From Cellulomonas sp. SLBN-39 (GTDB lineage Bacteria > Actinomycetota > Actinomycetes > Actinomycetales > Cellulomonadaceae), in NCBI RefSeq assembly GCF_006715865.1, contig NZ_VFOA01000001.1, positions 806,001 through 870,000 of the forward strand: a stretch of 64,000 nucleotides of DNA, written 5' to 3'. This document shows, in pieces, positions 43,656 through 53,201 of this stretch; the first letter of the stretch is position 1, and every line of letters starts with the position of its first letter. Both the position numbers and the translations under genes were made by a program. The notes beneath the pieces were generated by a model that was given only the letters and a program-made list of their open reading frames with translations, made no database searches and was not told the origin of the DNA.

Positions 43656-45188
43656 TCACGCCTGCGGCTTCACGAGCGGGAAAAGGATCGTGTCGCGGAT
43701 GCCCTGGCCCGTCATCGCGATGATCAGCCGGTCCACGCCCATCCCCATGCCGCCCGACGGGGGCATCGCGTGCTCCATCGCCGTGAGGAAGTCCTCGTCG
43801 ATGCGCATGGCCTCGTCGTCGCCACCGGCCGCGAGCAGCGCCTGCGCCTCGAACCGCTGCCGCTGCACGACCGGGTCGACCAGCTCGGAGTACGCGGTCG
43901 CCAGCTCCAGGCCGCGCACGTACAGGTCCCACTTCTCGACCAGACCGTCGTGCGTGCGGTGGTCACGCGTCAACGGCGACGTCTCCACCGGGAAGTCCCG
44001 CACGAACGTCGGCGCCCACAGCGTCGAGCCCACGTGGTGCTCCCACAGCTCCTCGACGAGCTTGCCGTGGTTGCGCCGCGCCGGCGCCAGGTCGATCTCC
44101 GCCTTCTCCAGCAGCGCCACGAGCACCGCGTCCGGGGTGTCGTGCGTGATCTCCTCGCCGAGGGCCTGCGACAACGACCCGTACATCGTCAGCTGCGCCC
44201 ATTCCCCGCCCAGTTCGTACTCCGAACCGTCGGCGAGCGTCACCGTCGTGGTGCCGAACGCGTCCAGCGCAGCCGTCTGCACGAGGTCCTGCGTGAGCAC
44301 CGCCATCGTGTCGTAGTCGCCGTAGGCCTCGTACGCCTCCAGCATCGCGAACTCCGGCGAATGCGTCGCGTCGACGCCCTCGTTGCGGAAGTTCCGGTTG
44401 ATCTCGAAGACCTTCTCGACACCGCCGACCGCCGCCCTCTTGAGGAACAGCTCGGGCGCGATCCGCAGGAACAGGTCGATGTCGAACGCGTTCATGTGCG
44501 TCTCGAACTGCCGGGCCGCGGCGCCCTCCGCCCGCGTCGTCAGCATCGGGGTCTCGACCTCGAGGTACCCGCGACGGTGGAAGTTCTCGCGCAGGGAACG
44601 CACCACGGCCGCGCGCGTGCGCACCATGTCCCGCGCCCCGGGCCGCACGACCAGGTCGACGTAGCGCTGCCGGACCCGGGTCTCCTCGGACATCTCGGTG
44701 CCCTCGTAGAGGTTCGGCAGCGGCCGGATCGCCTTCGCGGCCATGCGCCACTCGTCGGCCATGACGCTGAGCTCGCCGGTGCGCGAGCAGATCACCCGCC
44801 CGTGCACGAACACGTGGTCGCCGAGGTCGACGTCCGCCTTGAACGACGCGAGCGCGTCCGCGCCCACCTCCTTCTGGCTGAGCATCGCCTGCAGCCGGTT
44901 GCCCGCCCCGTCCTGCAGCATCGCGAAGACCAGCCGGCCCGTGACCCGCAGGAACACCACGCGTCCCGCGACGCCGACGACGTCGTCGGTCTCCGCACCC
45001 GGCTCGAGGTCCGCGTGCGCCGCGCGCACCTCCTCGACCGTGTGCGTGCGCGGCACGCCCACCGGGTACGGCGCCACCCCCGCGGCCAGCAGCCGCTCGC
45101 GCTTCTCGCGCCGGACCCGGATCTGCTCGGGGACGTCGTCGACGACGGCGGCGGGCTCGACGGGCTCGGCGGAGGGCGTGGAGGTCAC
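43656..45188 (-). CDS. lysS: Lysyl-tRNA synthetase (class II)
   Basis: 510 residues. N-terminal OB-fold anticodon domain (about 55-165), then the class II core: motif 1 near [13 protein letters not shown] [11 protein letters not shown], motif 2 [20 protein letters not shown], motif 3 [15 protein letters not shown]. Charges tRNA-Lys. GTG 45188 has TAGGAT 6 nt upstream (leaderless). It precedes the small membrane protein and lsr2 on the same strand. Confidence 0.97.
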   Translation of the reverse strand: MTSTPSAEPVEPAAVVDDVPEQIRVRREKRERLLAAGVAPYPVGVPRTHTVEEVRAAHADLEPGAETDDVVGVAGRVVFLRVTGRLVFAMLQDGAGNRLQAMLSQKEVGADALASFKADVDLGDHVFVHGRVICSRTGELSVMADEWRMAAKAIRPLPNLYEGTEMSEETRVRQRYVDLVVRPGARDMVRTRAAVVRSLRENFHRRGYLEVETPMLTTRAEGAAARQFETHMNAFDIDLFLRIAPELFLKRAAVGGVEKVFEINRNFRNEGVDATHSPEFAMLEAYEAYGDYDTMAVLTQDLVQTAALDAFGTTTVTLADGSEYELGGEWAQLTMYGSLSQALGEEITHDTPDAVLVALLEKAEIDLAPARRNHGKLVEELWEHHVGSTLWAPTFVRDFPVETSPLTRDHRTHDGLVEKWDLYVRGLELATAYSELVDPVVQRQRFEAQALLAAGGDDEAMRIDEDFLTAMEHAMPPSGGMGMGVDRLIIAMTGQGIRDTILFPLVKPQA

Positions 45189-45194
45189 CGCGCA

Positions 45195-45200
45195 ATCCTA
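45195..45200 (-). promoter_or_regulatory. -10 element (TAGGAT) for leaderless lysS
   Basis: TAGGAT ends 6 nt before GTG 45188, in the 59-nt gap after nadC. Confidence 0.6.
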
Positions 45201-45247
45201 CGGTCGGGCCCGGGGCGCACCGGCACGGTCGCGCACCCGTGACGGGC

Positions 45248-46195
45248 TCAGGACGCGCGCAGGTCCAGCGCCACGTCGAGGATCGGCGAGGAGTGCGTCA
45301 GCGCCCCCACCGACAGGAAGTCCACCCCCGTGCCCGCGACCTCCGCGGCACGGTCCAGCGTGAGCGTCCCCGTCGCCTCGAGGTCCACGTGCCCCGTCTC
45401 CTGCTCGCGGGCGCGCACCCGCGCGACCGTCGCCGCCAGCACCGGCGTCGGCATGTTGTCGAGCAGCAGGAAGTCCGCGCCCGCGTCGAGGGCCTCGTCC
45501 GCCTGCTCCGGGGTGTCGACCTCGACCTGCACCGCGACGTCGGGGAACCGGGCCCGCACCGCCGCGATCGCCCCGGCGACCGAGCCCGCGGCCACCACGT
45601 GGTTGTCCTTGACCATCGCCACGTCGTGCAGGCCCATGCGCTTGTTCGTGCCGCCGCCGCACCGCACCGCGTACTTCTCCACCGCCCGCAGCCCCGGCGT
45701 CGTCTTGCGGGTGTCGAGCACCTGCGCGCCCGTGCCCGCGAGCGCGTCCGTCCACCGGCGCGCGTGCGTCGCCACGCCCGAGGCGCGCGAGACGAGGTTG
45801 AGCAGCGTGCGCTCGGCGACGAGCAGCACCTGGACGGGGCCGGTGACGGTCGCGACGACGTCGCCCGGCGCGACCGCCGAGCCGTCGGGCCGCAGCACCT
45901 CGACGGCCGCCGCGGGCAGGCCCAGGCGGTCGGCGACCTCGTCGAGCACCACCGGCAGCACCACGAGCCCGGCGACGACGCCCGGCGCGCGGGCCACGAC
46001 GTCGGCCGTGCCGGTGGCGTCCGCCGGGACCGTCGCCTGCGTCGTCACGTCGCGGCCGAGCGGGCCGAGGTCCTCGTCGAGCGCCGCGGCGACCACGCGG
46101 GCCACGTCGGCGGCGTCGGGTCCGGCGTCCCCGGGCAGGACCCCGGGGCGGGGGGTGGTCGACGCGGGACGGGGCGCGGGGCTCGTGGCGGGCAC
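45248..46195 (-). CDS. nadC: Nicotinate-nucleotide diphosphorylase (carboxylating)
   Basis: 315 residues. Converts quinolinate and PRPP to nicotinate mononucleotide. Motifs: VARDVTTQA-like GRDVTTQATVP, LLNLVSRASGVAT, DTRKTTPGLRAVEKYAVRCGGG, NKRMGLHD, VKDNH and the closing VDFLSVGALTHS. The first 25 residues are Pro/Ala-rich. GTG 46195 has TAGGTT 6 nt upstream, a promoter separate from nadB although only 55 nt downstream of it. Confidence 0.96.
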   Translation of the reverse strand: MPATSPAPRPASTTPRPGVLPGDAGPDAADVARVVAAALDEDLGPLGRDVTTQATVPADATGTADVVARAPGVVAGLVVLPVVLDEVADRLGLPAAAVEVLRPDGSAVAPGDVVATVTGPVQVLLVAERTLLNLVSRASGVATHARRWTDALAGTGAQVLDTRKTTPGLRAVEKYAVRCGGGTNKRMGLHDVAMVKDNHVVAAGSVAGAIAAVRARFPDVAVQVEVDTPEQADEALDAGADFLLLDNMPTPVLAATVARVRAREQETGHVDLEATGTLTLDRAAEVAGTGVDFLSVGALTHSSPILDVALDLRAS

Positions 46196-46201
46196 GCGCC
46201 C

Positions 46202-46207
46202 AACCTA
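46202..46207 (-). promoter_or_regulatory. -10 element (TAGGTT) for leaderless nadC
   Basis: TAGGTT ends 6 nt before GTG 46195. Confidence 0.55.
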
Positions 46208-46250
46208 CCGACCGTGCACCGGTGCCCCGGTACGCGCCCGGGCGGTGGGG

Positions 46251-47954
46251 TCAGCGCAGCCCCGTGATCGGGCTGCGGCTCACCGTCAGCGCGCCGTCCG
46301 GGTCGAGCGCGGCCTCCAGGCGCACGCGCCACGCGTCGTCGGTCGCGGGGAAGTCCGTGCGGGCGTGCCCGCCGCGGGACTCCTCGCGCGCCAGGGCGGC
46401 GTCCGTCAGCACCGAGGCGACCTGGTGCACGTTCGTCGTCTCCCACTCCGCGACCTGGGGGGCGGCGAGCGTGCGGCCGTCGTCGGACCGCCGGTGCGCG
46501 TCGGTCGGGACGGCGGCCAGGCGTGCGGCCGCGGCCGTCAGGCCCTCGCCCGAGCGCAGCACGCCGGGGCCGTCGGTGGCGACCCGCTGGATGCGGGCGC
46601 GCGCGGCGGCCGCGACGAGGGTCGCGGGGCCCGGCCGCTCGACGGGGTCGCCGGGCACGAGGAACCCGCCGTCGAGGCGGGCCACGACGTCGCGCGCGGC
46701 CCGGTGCGCGAACACCAGGCCCTCCAGCAGCGAGTTCGACGCGAGCCGGTTGGCGCCGTGCACGCCCGTGCACGCGACCTCCCCGACCGCGTACAGCCCG
46801 GGCACGGACGTGCGCCCGTCGAGGTCGGTGACGACCCCGCCGGAGTGGTAGTGCTGGGCGGGCGCCACCGGCACGAGGTCCGTCGTGAGGTCGATGCCGT
46901 GCTCGCGCAGCCGCTCGTGGATCGTCGGGAAGCGGCGGCGCAGGAAGTCCGCGCCCAGGTGGCGGGCGTCCAGCCACACGTGGTCCGCGCCCGTGGACGT
47001 CATCTGCCGCACGATCGCGTGCGCCACGACGTCGCGGGGCGCGAGCTCGGCCAGCGGGTGCACGTCCGGCATGAACCGCACGCCGTCGGTGTCGAGCAGC
47101 AGCGCGCCCTCGCCGCGGACCGCCTCCGAGACCAGCGTGAGCTGGCCCTTCACGCCGCTGCCCAGCCACAGCACGGTGGGATGGAACTGCACGAACTCCA
47201 TGTCGCCGAGGCGGGCGCCGGCCCGCAGGGCCGCGGCGATGCCGTCGCCCGTGGCCTGCGCGGGGTTCGTCGACGAGCGGTACACCTGGCCGATGCCGCC
47301 CGTGGCCAGCACGACCACCGGGGCCAGGACGGCGCCGACGCCGTCGCGCTGGCCCTCGCCGATGACGTGCAGCGTGACGCCGCGCACCGGCCCGGGCCGC
47401 CCGTCCGCGTCGGGGGCGCCCGTGAGCACGTCCAGCACGAGGGCGTGCTCGACGACCTCGATGCCCGGGTCGTCGCGGACCGCCTCGATCTGCGCGACCA
47501 GGGCGCGGGAGATCTCCGCGCCGGTCGCGTCGCCGCCCGCGTGGGCGATCCGGTCGGCCAGGTGCCCGCCCTCACGGGTCAGGGCGATGCCGCCGTCGGG
47601 GCCCGTGTCGAACACCGCGCCGCGGCCGACGAGCTCGCGCACGCGCGCCGGGCCCTCCGTCACCAGCGTCTCCACCGCGCGGGGGTCGCACAGCCCGCCG
47701 CCGGCGACGAGCGTGTCGTGCAGGTGCGCCGCCGGGGAGTCCGACGGGTCGAGGGCCGCCGCGACACCGCCCTGCGCCCACACCGTCGACCCGCTGACCA
47801 GCACGCCCTTGGTCACCAGCAGCACGCGCCGCACCCGGGTGCGCAGCTCGAGCGCCGCCGTCAGGCCCGCGATCCCGGAGCCCACGACGACCGCGTCGGC
47901 GTGCGTCGTCCAGCCCGGCGCGGGCGCCGCGAGCCGGGTCGCCAGCCGCGTCAC
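46251..47954 (-). CDS. nadB: L-aspartate oxidase
   Basis: 567 residues. FAD enzyme that oxidises L-aspartate to iminoaspartate, the first NAD synthesis step. FAD-binding [15 protein letters not shown] at the N-terminus; [49 protein letters not shown] and [22 protein letters not shown] of the succinate-dehydrogenase flavoprotein family. GTG 47954 overlaps the panD stop by 4 nt. Quinolinate synthase (nadA), the next enzyme, is not in this window. Confidence 0.96.
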   Translation of the reverse strand: MTRLATRLAAPAPGWTTHADAVVVGSGIAGLTAALELRTRVRRVLLVTKGVLVSGSTVWAQGGVAAALDPSDSPAAHLHDTLVAGGGLCDPRAVETLVTEGPARVRELVGRGAVFDTGPDGGIALTREGGHLADRIAHAGGDATGAEISRALVAQIEAVRDDPGIEVVEHALVLDVLTGAPDADGRPGPVRGVTLHVIGEGQRDGVGAVLAPVVVLATGGIGQVYRSSTNPAQATGDGIAAALRAGARLGDMEFVQFHPTVLWLGSGVKGQLTLVSEAVRGEGALLLDTDGVRFMPDVHPLAELAPRDVVAHAIVRQMTSTGADHVWLDARHLGADFLRRRFPTIHERLREHGIDLTTDLVPVAPAQHYHSGGVVTDLDGRTSVPGLYAVGEVACTGVHGANRLASNSLLEGLVFAHRAARDVVARLDGGFLVPGDPVERPGPATLVAAAARARIQRVATDGPGVLRSGEGLTAAAARLAAVPTDAHRRSDDGRTLAAPQVAEWETTNVHQVASVLTDAALAREESRGGHARTDFPATDDAWRVRLEAALDPDGALTVSRSPITGLR

Positions 47955-48415
47955 CGCCGGGCGACCGCGTCGCGGCCGTCGGCGAGCGACAGGCCGCTCG
48001 GCTCCAGCCCCGTCGCCGCGGACCAGTCCGCCGGCACGCCGCCCGGGTCCTCGCCCGTGGCGACCGCGCGGTTGTCCGCGTCGACGAGCACCACGTGCGG
48101 GGAGTACGTGCGGGCCTCGGCGTCCGACATCGTGCCGTAGGCGATGACGATGACGACGTCGCCCGGGTGCACGAGGTGCGCCGCGGCACCGTTGACGCAG
48201 ACCTGCCCCGACCCGGGCTCCCCCGCGATCGCGTACGTCGTCAGCCGGGCGCCGTTGGTCACGTCGACGACGTCGACCTGCTGCCCGGGCAGCACGTCCG
48301 CGGCCGCGAGCAGGTCCGCGTCGATCGTGATCGACCCGACGTAGTGCAGGTCCGCCGCCGTGACCGTCGCCCGGTGGATCTTGCCCGTCATCATCGTGCG
48401 GTGCAGCGTGGTCAT
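47951..48415 (-). CDS. panD: Aspartate 1-decarboxylase precursor
   Basis: 154 residues. Makes beta-alanine for pantothenate. Self-cleavage site Gly27-Ser28 in HYVGSITID, yielding the pyruvoyl group; [21 protein letters not shown] and [20 protein letters not shown] follow. It is about 25 residues longer than E. coli PanD at the C-terminus, with a divergent acidic tail. ATG 48415 overlaps the panC stop by 4 nt; its own stop overlaps nadB by 4 nt, so panC-panD-nadB are coupled. Confidence 0.97.
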   Translation of the reverse strand: MTTLHRTMMTGKIHRATVTAADLHYVGSITIDADLLAAADVLPGQQVDVVDVTNGARLTTYAIAGEPGSGQVCVNGAAAHLVHPGDVVIVIAYGTMSDAEARTYSPHVVLVDADNRAVATGEDPGGVPADWSAATGLEPSGLSLADGRDAVARR

Positions 48416-49383
48416 GCGTCAGCCCCGTCCCCGTGGCCCGTGCGCGCCGCGGCGGCGACCGCCCCGCGCAGCACCACCGTCGCGTTGTCGATGAGGCGGG
48501 TCGCGCCGACCCGCACCGCGAGCAGCAGCAGCGCCCGCTCCGTGCCCGGCCCCGCGTCCGCGAACGTCGCGGGGTCGACGAGCGCCACGTAGTCCACCGC
48601 GTCGTCCGCGGTCAGGTGCGCGTCGAGGACGCCGCGGGCCGCCGCCAGCACGCCCGCCGGTCCCGCACCGTCGTCGGCCGCCGCCGCACCCGCGGCGAGG
48701 GCCGCCGCCAGCGCCCGGGCCCGCGCCCGCTCGTCCGCCGCGAGGTACGCGTTGCGGCTCGACCGGGCCAGCCCGTCGTCCTCCCGCACCGTCGGGTGCG
48801 CGACCACGTCGACCCGCACGTCCAGGTCGTGCACCATGCGCCGCACCGCCGCGAGCTGCTGGGCGTCCTTGGCGCCGAACACCGCCACGTCGGGCTGCGT
48901 CAGGTGCAGCAGCTTGAGCACGACCGTGAGCACGCCGTCGAGGTGCCCGGGCCGCGACGCGCCCTCGAGCACGTCGCCCAGGGCACCGGCACCCACCCGC
49001 ACCGTCGGGTCGCCGTCGGGGTACACCACGTCGACCGTCGGGGCGAAGACCACGTCCGACGGGCCCAGCAGGCCCGGCCCGGCGAGCAGGCGCAGGTCGC
49101 CGTCGAGGTCGCGCGGGTAGCGGGCCAGGTCCTCCGACGGCCCGAACTGCAGCGGGTTGACGAAGATCGTCACCACGACGACCTCCGCGAGCCGCTTCGC
49201 CTCCGCCACGAGCGCGAGGTGCCCGTCGTGCAGGGCCCCCATCGTCATGACGACGGCACGCCGGTACCGGCGCCCGCGGTCCGGCGCACCCTCGGTGCGC
49301 GGCAGCGTCGTCGCGTCCTGCGCGGCCAGCGCCGCGGCGAGCTCGCCGCGGTCGCGCACCAGCGCGGGCGTCGTGGTGGTCAT
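48412..49383 (-). CDS. panC: Pantothenate synthetase
   Basis: 323 residues. Joins pantoate and beta-alanine with ATP. HIGH-like [50 protein letters not shown] and [10 protein letters not shown] (KMSKS-like loop) are all present. ATG 49383 overlaps the stop of the DUF2520 gene by 4 nt. Together with panD it makes pantothenate; panB is elsewhere. Confidence 0.96.
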   Translation of the reverse strand: MTTTTPALVRDRGELAAALAAQDATTLPRTEGAPDRGRRYRRAVVMTMGALHDGHLALVAEAKRLAEVVVVTIFVNPLQFGPSEDLARYPRDLDGDLRLLAGPGLLGPSDVVFAPTVDVVYPDGDPTVRVGAGALGDVLEGASRPGHLDGVLTVVLKLLHLTQPDVAVFGAKDAQQLAAVRRMVHDLDVRVDVVAHPTVREDDGLARSSRNAYLAADERARARALAAALAAGAAAADDGAGPAGVLAAARGVLDAHLTADDAVDYVALVDPATFADAGPGTERALLLLAVRVGATRLIDNATVVLRGAVAAAARTGHGDGADA

Positions 49384-50411
49384 GCGTCCTCCTGCGGCGC
49401 GCCGGGCGTGGACCCGTCGTCGTCGGTGGTCGGCCCGGTGGCCGTCCCGTCCGTCCCCAACACCGGCGGGGCGCCGGTGATGCCCGCCAGGGCGTCCAGC
49501 ACGTGCTGGGCGTCCTCGGCCGTGACGACGCCCGCGGCCAGCGCACGGGCCGCGGCCGCCCGGGCCAGGGCACCGTACCCCGTCGGCACGTCGACGGCCC
49601 CGGTGCGGGCGCCCAGTGCGGCCAGGGTCACAGCGTGCTCGTGCACCGTGCCGGCGTCGCCGCGGCGCACGGGGCCGGTGAGCGCGCCGATGGCCCCCGT
49701 ACCGTCGGGGCCCGCCGCGTCCTCCGCCCGCAGCGCGCCGTCGAGGGCCGCGTCCAGCAGCGGCCGCAGCACGCGGCCGGGCTCGGCGACACCGGCCTCG
49801 CGCAGCACCTGCGCGGCCTGCGCGACGAGCACCACGAGGTGGTTCGCGCCGTGCGCGAGGCCCGCGTGGTACAGCCCCCGCGCCTGCTCGGCGACGACGA
49901 CGGGCTCGCCCCCGACCTCCACGACGAGCGCCTGCCCGATCGGCAGCACCGGGCCCGGGGCCGTCACGGCGAACGCGCAGCCCACCAGGCGCGAGAGGTC
50001 CAGCGAGGTGCCCGTGAACGTCATCGCCGGGTGCAGCGCCAGCGGGATGACGCCCGCCGCGCGCGCCGGGGCCAGCACGTCCACGCCGTAGCGGCCCGAC
50101 GTGTGCACGACGATCTGCCCCGCCTGCCACGCACCCGTCTCCGCGAGCCCGCGGACCAGTCCCGCGAGCGCGTCGTCGGGCACGGCCAGCAGCACCAGCT
50201 CGGCACGGCGCACGACCTCCGGGACCTCCACGACGGGCACGCCTGGCAGGAGCGCCGCGGCCCGCTCGCGGGACGCCTCGGACACCGCGCTGACCGCGAC
50301 GACCGGGTGGCCCGCAGCCTGCAGCGCGCTGCCCAGGACGGCACCGACGCGCCCGGCGCCGACCACGCCGACGCCGAGCCGACCGGGACGTGCCGGGGGC
50401 TCGGCCGTCAC
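49380..50411 (-). CDS. Rossmann-fold DUF2520 protein
   Basis: 343 residues. N-terminal NAD(P)-binding domain with GVGVVGAGRVGAVLG and VLLAVPDDAL, then the DUF2520 helical domain with LHPAMTFTG and YHAGLAHGANHLVVLV, the pair that defines this ProC-like family. It is encoded directly before panC in most actinobacteria, so a role in pantoate or pantothenate metabolism (ketopantoate-type reduction) is often suspected, but not shown. GTG 50411 overlaps the PH-domain gene by 4 nt. The last 35 residues are low-complexity. Confidence 0.9.
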   Translation of the reverse strand: MTAEPPARPGRLGVGVVGAGRVGAVLGSALQAAGHPVVAVSAVSEASRERAAALLPGVPVVEVPEVVRRAELVLLAVPDDALAGLVRGLAETGAWQAGQIVVHTSGRYGVDVLAPARAAGVIPLALHPAMTFTGTSLDLSRLVGCAFAVTAPGPVLPIGQALVVEVGGEPVVVAEQARGLYHAGLAHGANHLVVLVAQAAQVLREAGVAEPGRVLRPLLDAALDGALRAEDAAGPDGTGAIGALTGPVRRGDAGTVHEHAVTLAALGARTGAVDVPTGYGALARAAAARALAAGVVTAEDAQHVLDALAGITGAPPVLGTDGTATGPTTDDDGSTPGAPQEDA

Positions 50412-52186
50412 CGCGGGCCCTCGGGGACGTCGGCCCCCTCGGCGGCGCGCGGTGCGTCGGCGGCGCGCGGTGCGTCGGCCGCGCCCGTCCCGCCGCCCGG
50501 CGCGCCCGCCGCCTGCGCCGTGGGCACGTCCAGCGGCGGCTCGGCGCCCGCGACCCCCGGCAGGTCCGCGGTCGCGGCCCGCATCCACAGCTCCGGGCCG
50601 GCGACGCGGCGGGCCTGCCGCGCCCGGGCGGACTGCTCGTCGAGGAGGGCGCGCACGGCCGCCGCGTCGAGGTGCTCGACGGTCGGGACGATGGGTCCGG
50701 GCGTCGAGTGCGCCTCGAAGGTGGCCAGGCCGAGGCGGCGCTGGAGGGGCCCCTGGCCGACGCCGAGGCTCTGCGTGCGCTCGTGCGGCACCACCACGAC
50801 CGTGCGCCAGAACCGGCCCGAGCGCAGGATCAGCGCCGTCCGGGTCACCAGGACGCCGTGGCGGCGCCAGCTCACGGGGTCGACCCAGCGGGCCCGCCGG
50901 GGCGCCGGCGTGAAGCCGCCGTCGTCGCCCGTGCCGTCCAGCGCGGCGTCGAGCGCCGCGAGGGGGTCGTCCACGCCGAGGTCCGGCAGCACCAGCCACA
51001 GGGCGGTGGCCGCCTCCGCGCGGGTCGCGACGGGGTGCAGCACGGTGCCCTGGTCGGCGGACGTGCCCTCGCCCGTGCCGTAGCCGGCCACGTTCATCTC
51101 CACGGTCCACCAGTCGGACCGGCGCCACAGCGGGCCCTGCGTCAGGCGCACGGCCTGCACGCGGCCCGGGGGCACGGTCTGCGTGCGGGTCTCGGTCAGC
51201 CCGTGGCGCAGCCGGATCCCGTCCGGCGACGTCGCGGCCCGGAACGTCGCGGCCGTGTTGACGCGCCCCCACACGTACCCGCCGACGCCGAGCACCGCCG
51301 GCACGGCGAAGAACACGCCGCCGACGTCCCGGGTGACGGCCACGACGACCCCGCCGGCGACGAGACCCACGAGCAGCAGCCACGGTGCCACCGAGCGGAC
51401 GAGCGAGCCGACGAGCCGGCCCGTCGGCAGGTCGTACACCTGCCGCTCGGGGGCCTCGGCGAAGACGGGGACCGGCGACGTCGCGGCGGCCGGCGCGGGG
51501 TGCGCCGCGCCCTCGACGCCCGCGCCGCCGTCGGGGCCGGGGGCACCCGTACCGTCGGGCACGGGCGCACCGGGTGCGTCGGCGGCCGGGGCCGCAGGCC
51601 CGGCCGCGGGTGCGTCGGGCACCTGCCGGACGCCCGCGGCCAGCGCGAGGATCTGCGCACGCAGCTCGGTCGCCTCCTGCTCGCGCAGGAACGCCAGCTC
51701 GACGGCCGACCCGCTGCCGCCGGCGACCTCCAGGGTCAGCTGCGAGAGCCCGAACAGCCGCGCGAGCAGCGGCTGGACCACGTCGACGGCCTGCAGCCGG
51801 TCCAGCCGGGCCTGCCGCTGCTGGCGGAACAGGATGCCGTGACGCAGGTGGACCGCCTCGGCCGTGACCGCGAAGCGCGTCGCCCGCCACGCGAGCAGCG
51901 AGTACAGGAACCCGACGACGCCGACGAGCACCAGCGCACCCAGCAGCACCAGCCACGCCGTGCCCTCGTCGAGCAGCTCGGCCGCCCGGCGCAGGTCGTC
52001 CGCCGCCTGGTAGCTGACGATCGCGACGACCGCGACGAGCACCTTCCAGCCGCGCAGCGCCGGCGTCACCGGGTGCATGCGGCGCCACGCGTCGGCGGGG
52101 ACCTCGCCGGCGCGCGCGGCCTGCTCGGGCGGCACGCCCGCGTCCGGCCGGGGTGCGGGTGCCGGGCCGTCGACCGACGCGCTCAC
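50408..52186 (-). CDS. YdbT-like membrane protein with bacterial PH domains
   Basis: 592 residues. Hydrophobic segment pair near 50-95 (LVAVVAIVSYQAA and LLGALVLVGVVGFLYSLL), a bPH_2 domain (about 95-180, starting FAVTAEAVHLRHGILFRQQRQ), a 60-residue Pro/Ala/Gly-rich linker, a second membrane pair near 275-330, then two further PH-like stretches (IRLRHGLTETRTQTVPPGRVQAV and VVVVPHERTQSLGVGQGPLQRRLGLA). Members of this family are membrane-associated and of unknown function. It overlaps both neighbours by 4 nt and follows the smaller PH protein, the usual YdbS-YdbT pairing. Confidence 0.85.
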   Translation of the reverse strand: MSASVDGPAPAPRPDAGVPPEQAARAGEVPADAWRRMHPVTPALRGWKVLVAVVAIVSYQAADDLRRAAELLDEGTAWLVLLGALVLVGVVGFLYSLLAWRATRFAVTAEAVHLRHGILFRQQRQARLDRLQAVDVVQPLLARLFGLSQLTLEVAGGSGSAVELAFLREQEATELRAQILALAAGVRQVPDAPAAGPAAPAADAPGAPVPDGTGAPGPDGGAGVEGAAHPAPAAATSPVPVFAEAPERQVYDLPTGRLVGSLVRSVAPWLLLVGLVAGGVVVAVTRDVGGVFFAVPAVLGVGGYVWGRVNTAATFRAATSPDGIRLRHGLTETRTQTVPPGRVQAVRLTQGPLWRRSDWWTVEMNVAGYGTGEGTSADQGTVLHPVATRAEAATALWLVLPDLGVDDPLAALDAALDGTGDDGGFTPAPRRARWVDPVSWRRHGVLVTRTALILRSGRFWRTVVVVPHERTQSLGVGQGPLQRRLGLATFEAHSTPGPIVPTVEHLDAAAVRALLDEQSARARQARRVAGPELWMRAATADLPGVAGAEPPLDVPTAQAAGAPGGGTGAADAPRAADAPRAAEGADVPEGPR

Positions 52187-52686
52187 AGCCCCGCCAGCCG
52201 GGCCTCGCCGCGCGAGGCCAGCCGGTCGCGCAGGCGTGCGGCCTCCTCCGGCGGCAGGCCCTCGATCGACGCGTTCGTCGTCGGGGCGGCCGTGTGCAGC
52301 TGCACCGAGGCGATGCGGAACCGGCGCGCGAGCGGCCCGGCGGACACGTCGACGTACTGCATGCGGCCGTACGGCACGACGACGAGCTGGCGGAACATGA
52401 TGCCGCGGCGGATCAGCAGGTCGTCGTCGCGCTCGGCGTACGCGAGCGCCCGCACCTGACGCGGCACGAGCAGCGCCGCCCACAGCAGCAGCGCCGCGAC
52501 CACCGCGGGCAGGGCCCACAGCCACGCCACGCCGACGAGCGCGGCGACGCCCCCTGTGATCGCGAGCAGCAGCACCCCCCACAGGGCGAGGAGAAGGAGC
52601 CGCACGCGCGCGAGCCGGGTCGACACCGGCGTCCACACGACGTCGGCGGGGTCGAACGGGCCGGTGGCCGGCAGGTCGGACGTCAT
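52183..52686 (-). CDS. YdbS-like bacterial PH-domain membrane protein
   Basis: 167 residues. Two adjacent membrane helices (about 28-75), then one bPH_2 domain with DDDLLIRRGIMFRQLVVVPYGRMQYVDV and FRIASVQLHTAA. ATG 52686 chosen because AAGGA lies 8-9 nt upstream. Its stop overlaps the start of the larger PH protein by 4 nt. The pair probably forms one membrane complex. Function unknown. Confidence 0.87.
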   Translation of the reverse strand: MTSDLPATGPFDPADVVWTPVSTRLARVRLLLLALWGVLLLAITGGVAALVGVAWLWALPAVVAALLLWAALLVPRQVRALAYAERDDDLLIRRGIMFRQLVVVPYGRMQYVDVSAGPLARRFRIASVQLHTAAPTTNASIEGLPPEEAARLRDRLASRGEARLAGL

Positions 52687-52721
52687 GACGCCCATCCTTG
52701 CACCGGCGCACCTCCCCCCGG

Positions 52722-53201
52722 TCAGGACGCCGCGGGGTCCGTGCCGCGCAGGTCCTGCTCGGCCTCCGGCGGCGGGATGCGGCAGAAGTGCTCGACGACG
52801 AGCCCGACGACGACCATGACGACCGCACCGAGGGCCGCGACGCCCGCCGCGGCGGCCCGCTCCCCGTTGCCCGGCACGTCGCCGTCCATCAGCAGGGACA
52901 GCGCCTGCCCGCCGTACCAGCCCGCGAGCAGCGCCCCGGTGTAGCACGACGCCTTCGCCAGCACCGCGGTGCGCGCGGCCCGCATCGGGTCCAGCGTCGG
53001 GCGCCGCCCCTGCTGGTACTGCCGCACCGCCCAGCCCATCGCCAGCACGACCGCCGCGATCAGCACCTCGACGGCCACGACGAGCCACGGCACCTCCGGC
53101 GGCGTGCCGCCGCGCGTGACCAGCACCCGCAGGAGCGACCACGTCACCGCCGTCGCCCCGACGGCGGTGAGCAGGAGCGTCTGCCAGCGGGTCGCGGTCA
53201 T
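52722..53201 (-). CDS. DUF3180 membrane protein
   Basis: 159 residues, four membrane helices (about 8-27, 39-58, 80-104 and 118-142) with no charged catalytic motif. The DUF3180 family occurs next to folK in actinobacteria, including mycobacteria. ATG 53201 overlaps the folBK stop by 4 nt. The conserved link to folate genes is unexplained; a role in folate-related transport or membrane association is only a guess. Confidence 0.87.
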   Translation of the reverse strand: MTATRWQTLLLTAVGATAVTWSLLRVLVTRGGTPPEVPWLVVAVEVLIAAVVLAMGWAVRQYQQGRRPTLDPMRAARTAVLAKASCYTGALLAGWYGGQALSLLMDGDVPGNGERAAAAGVAALGAVVMVVVGLVVEHFCRIPPPEAEQDLRGTDPAAS

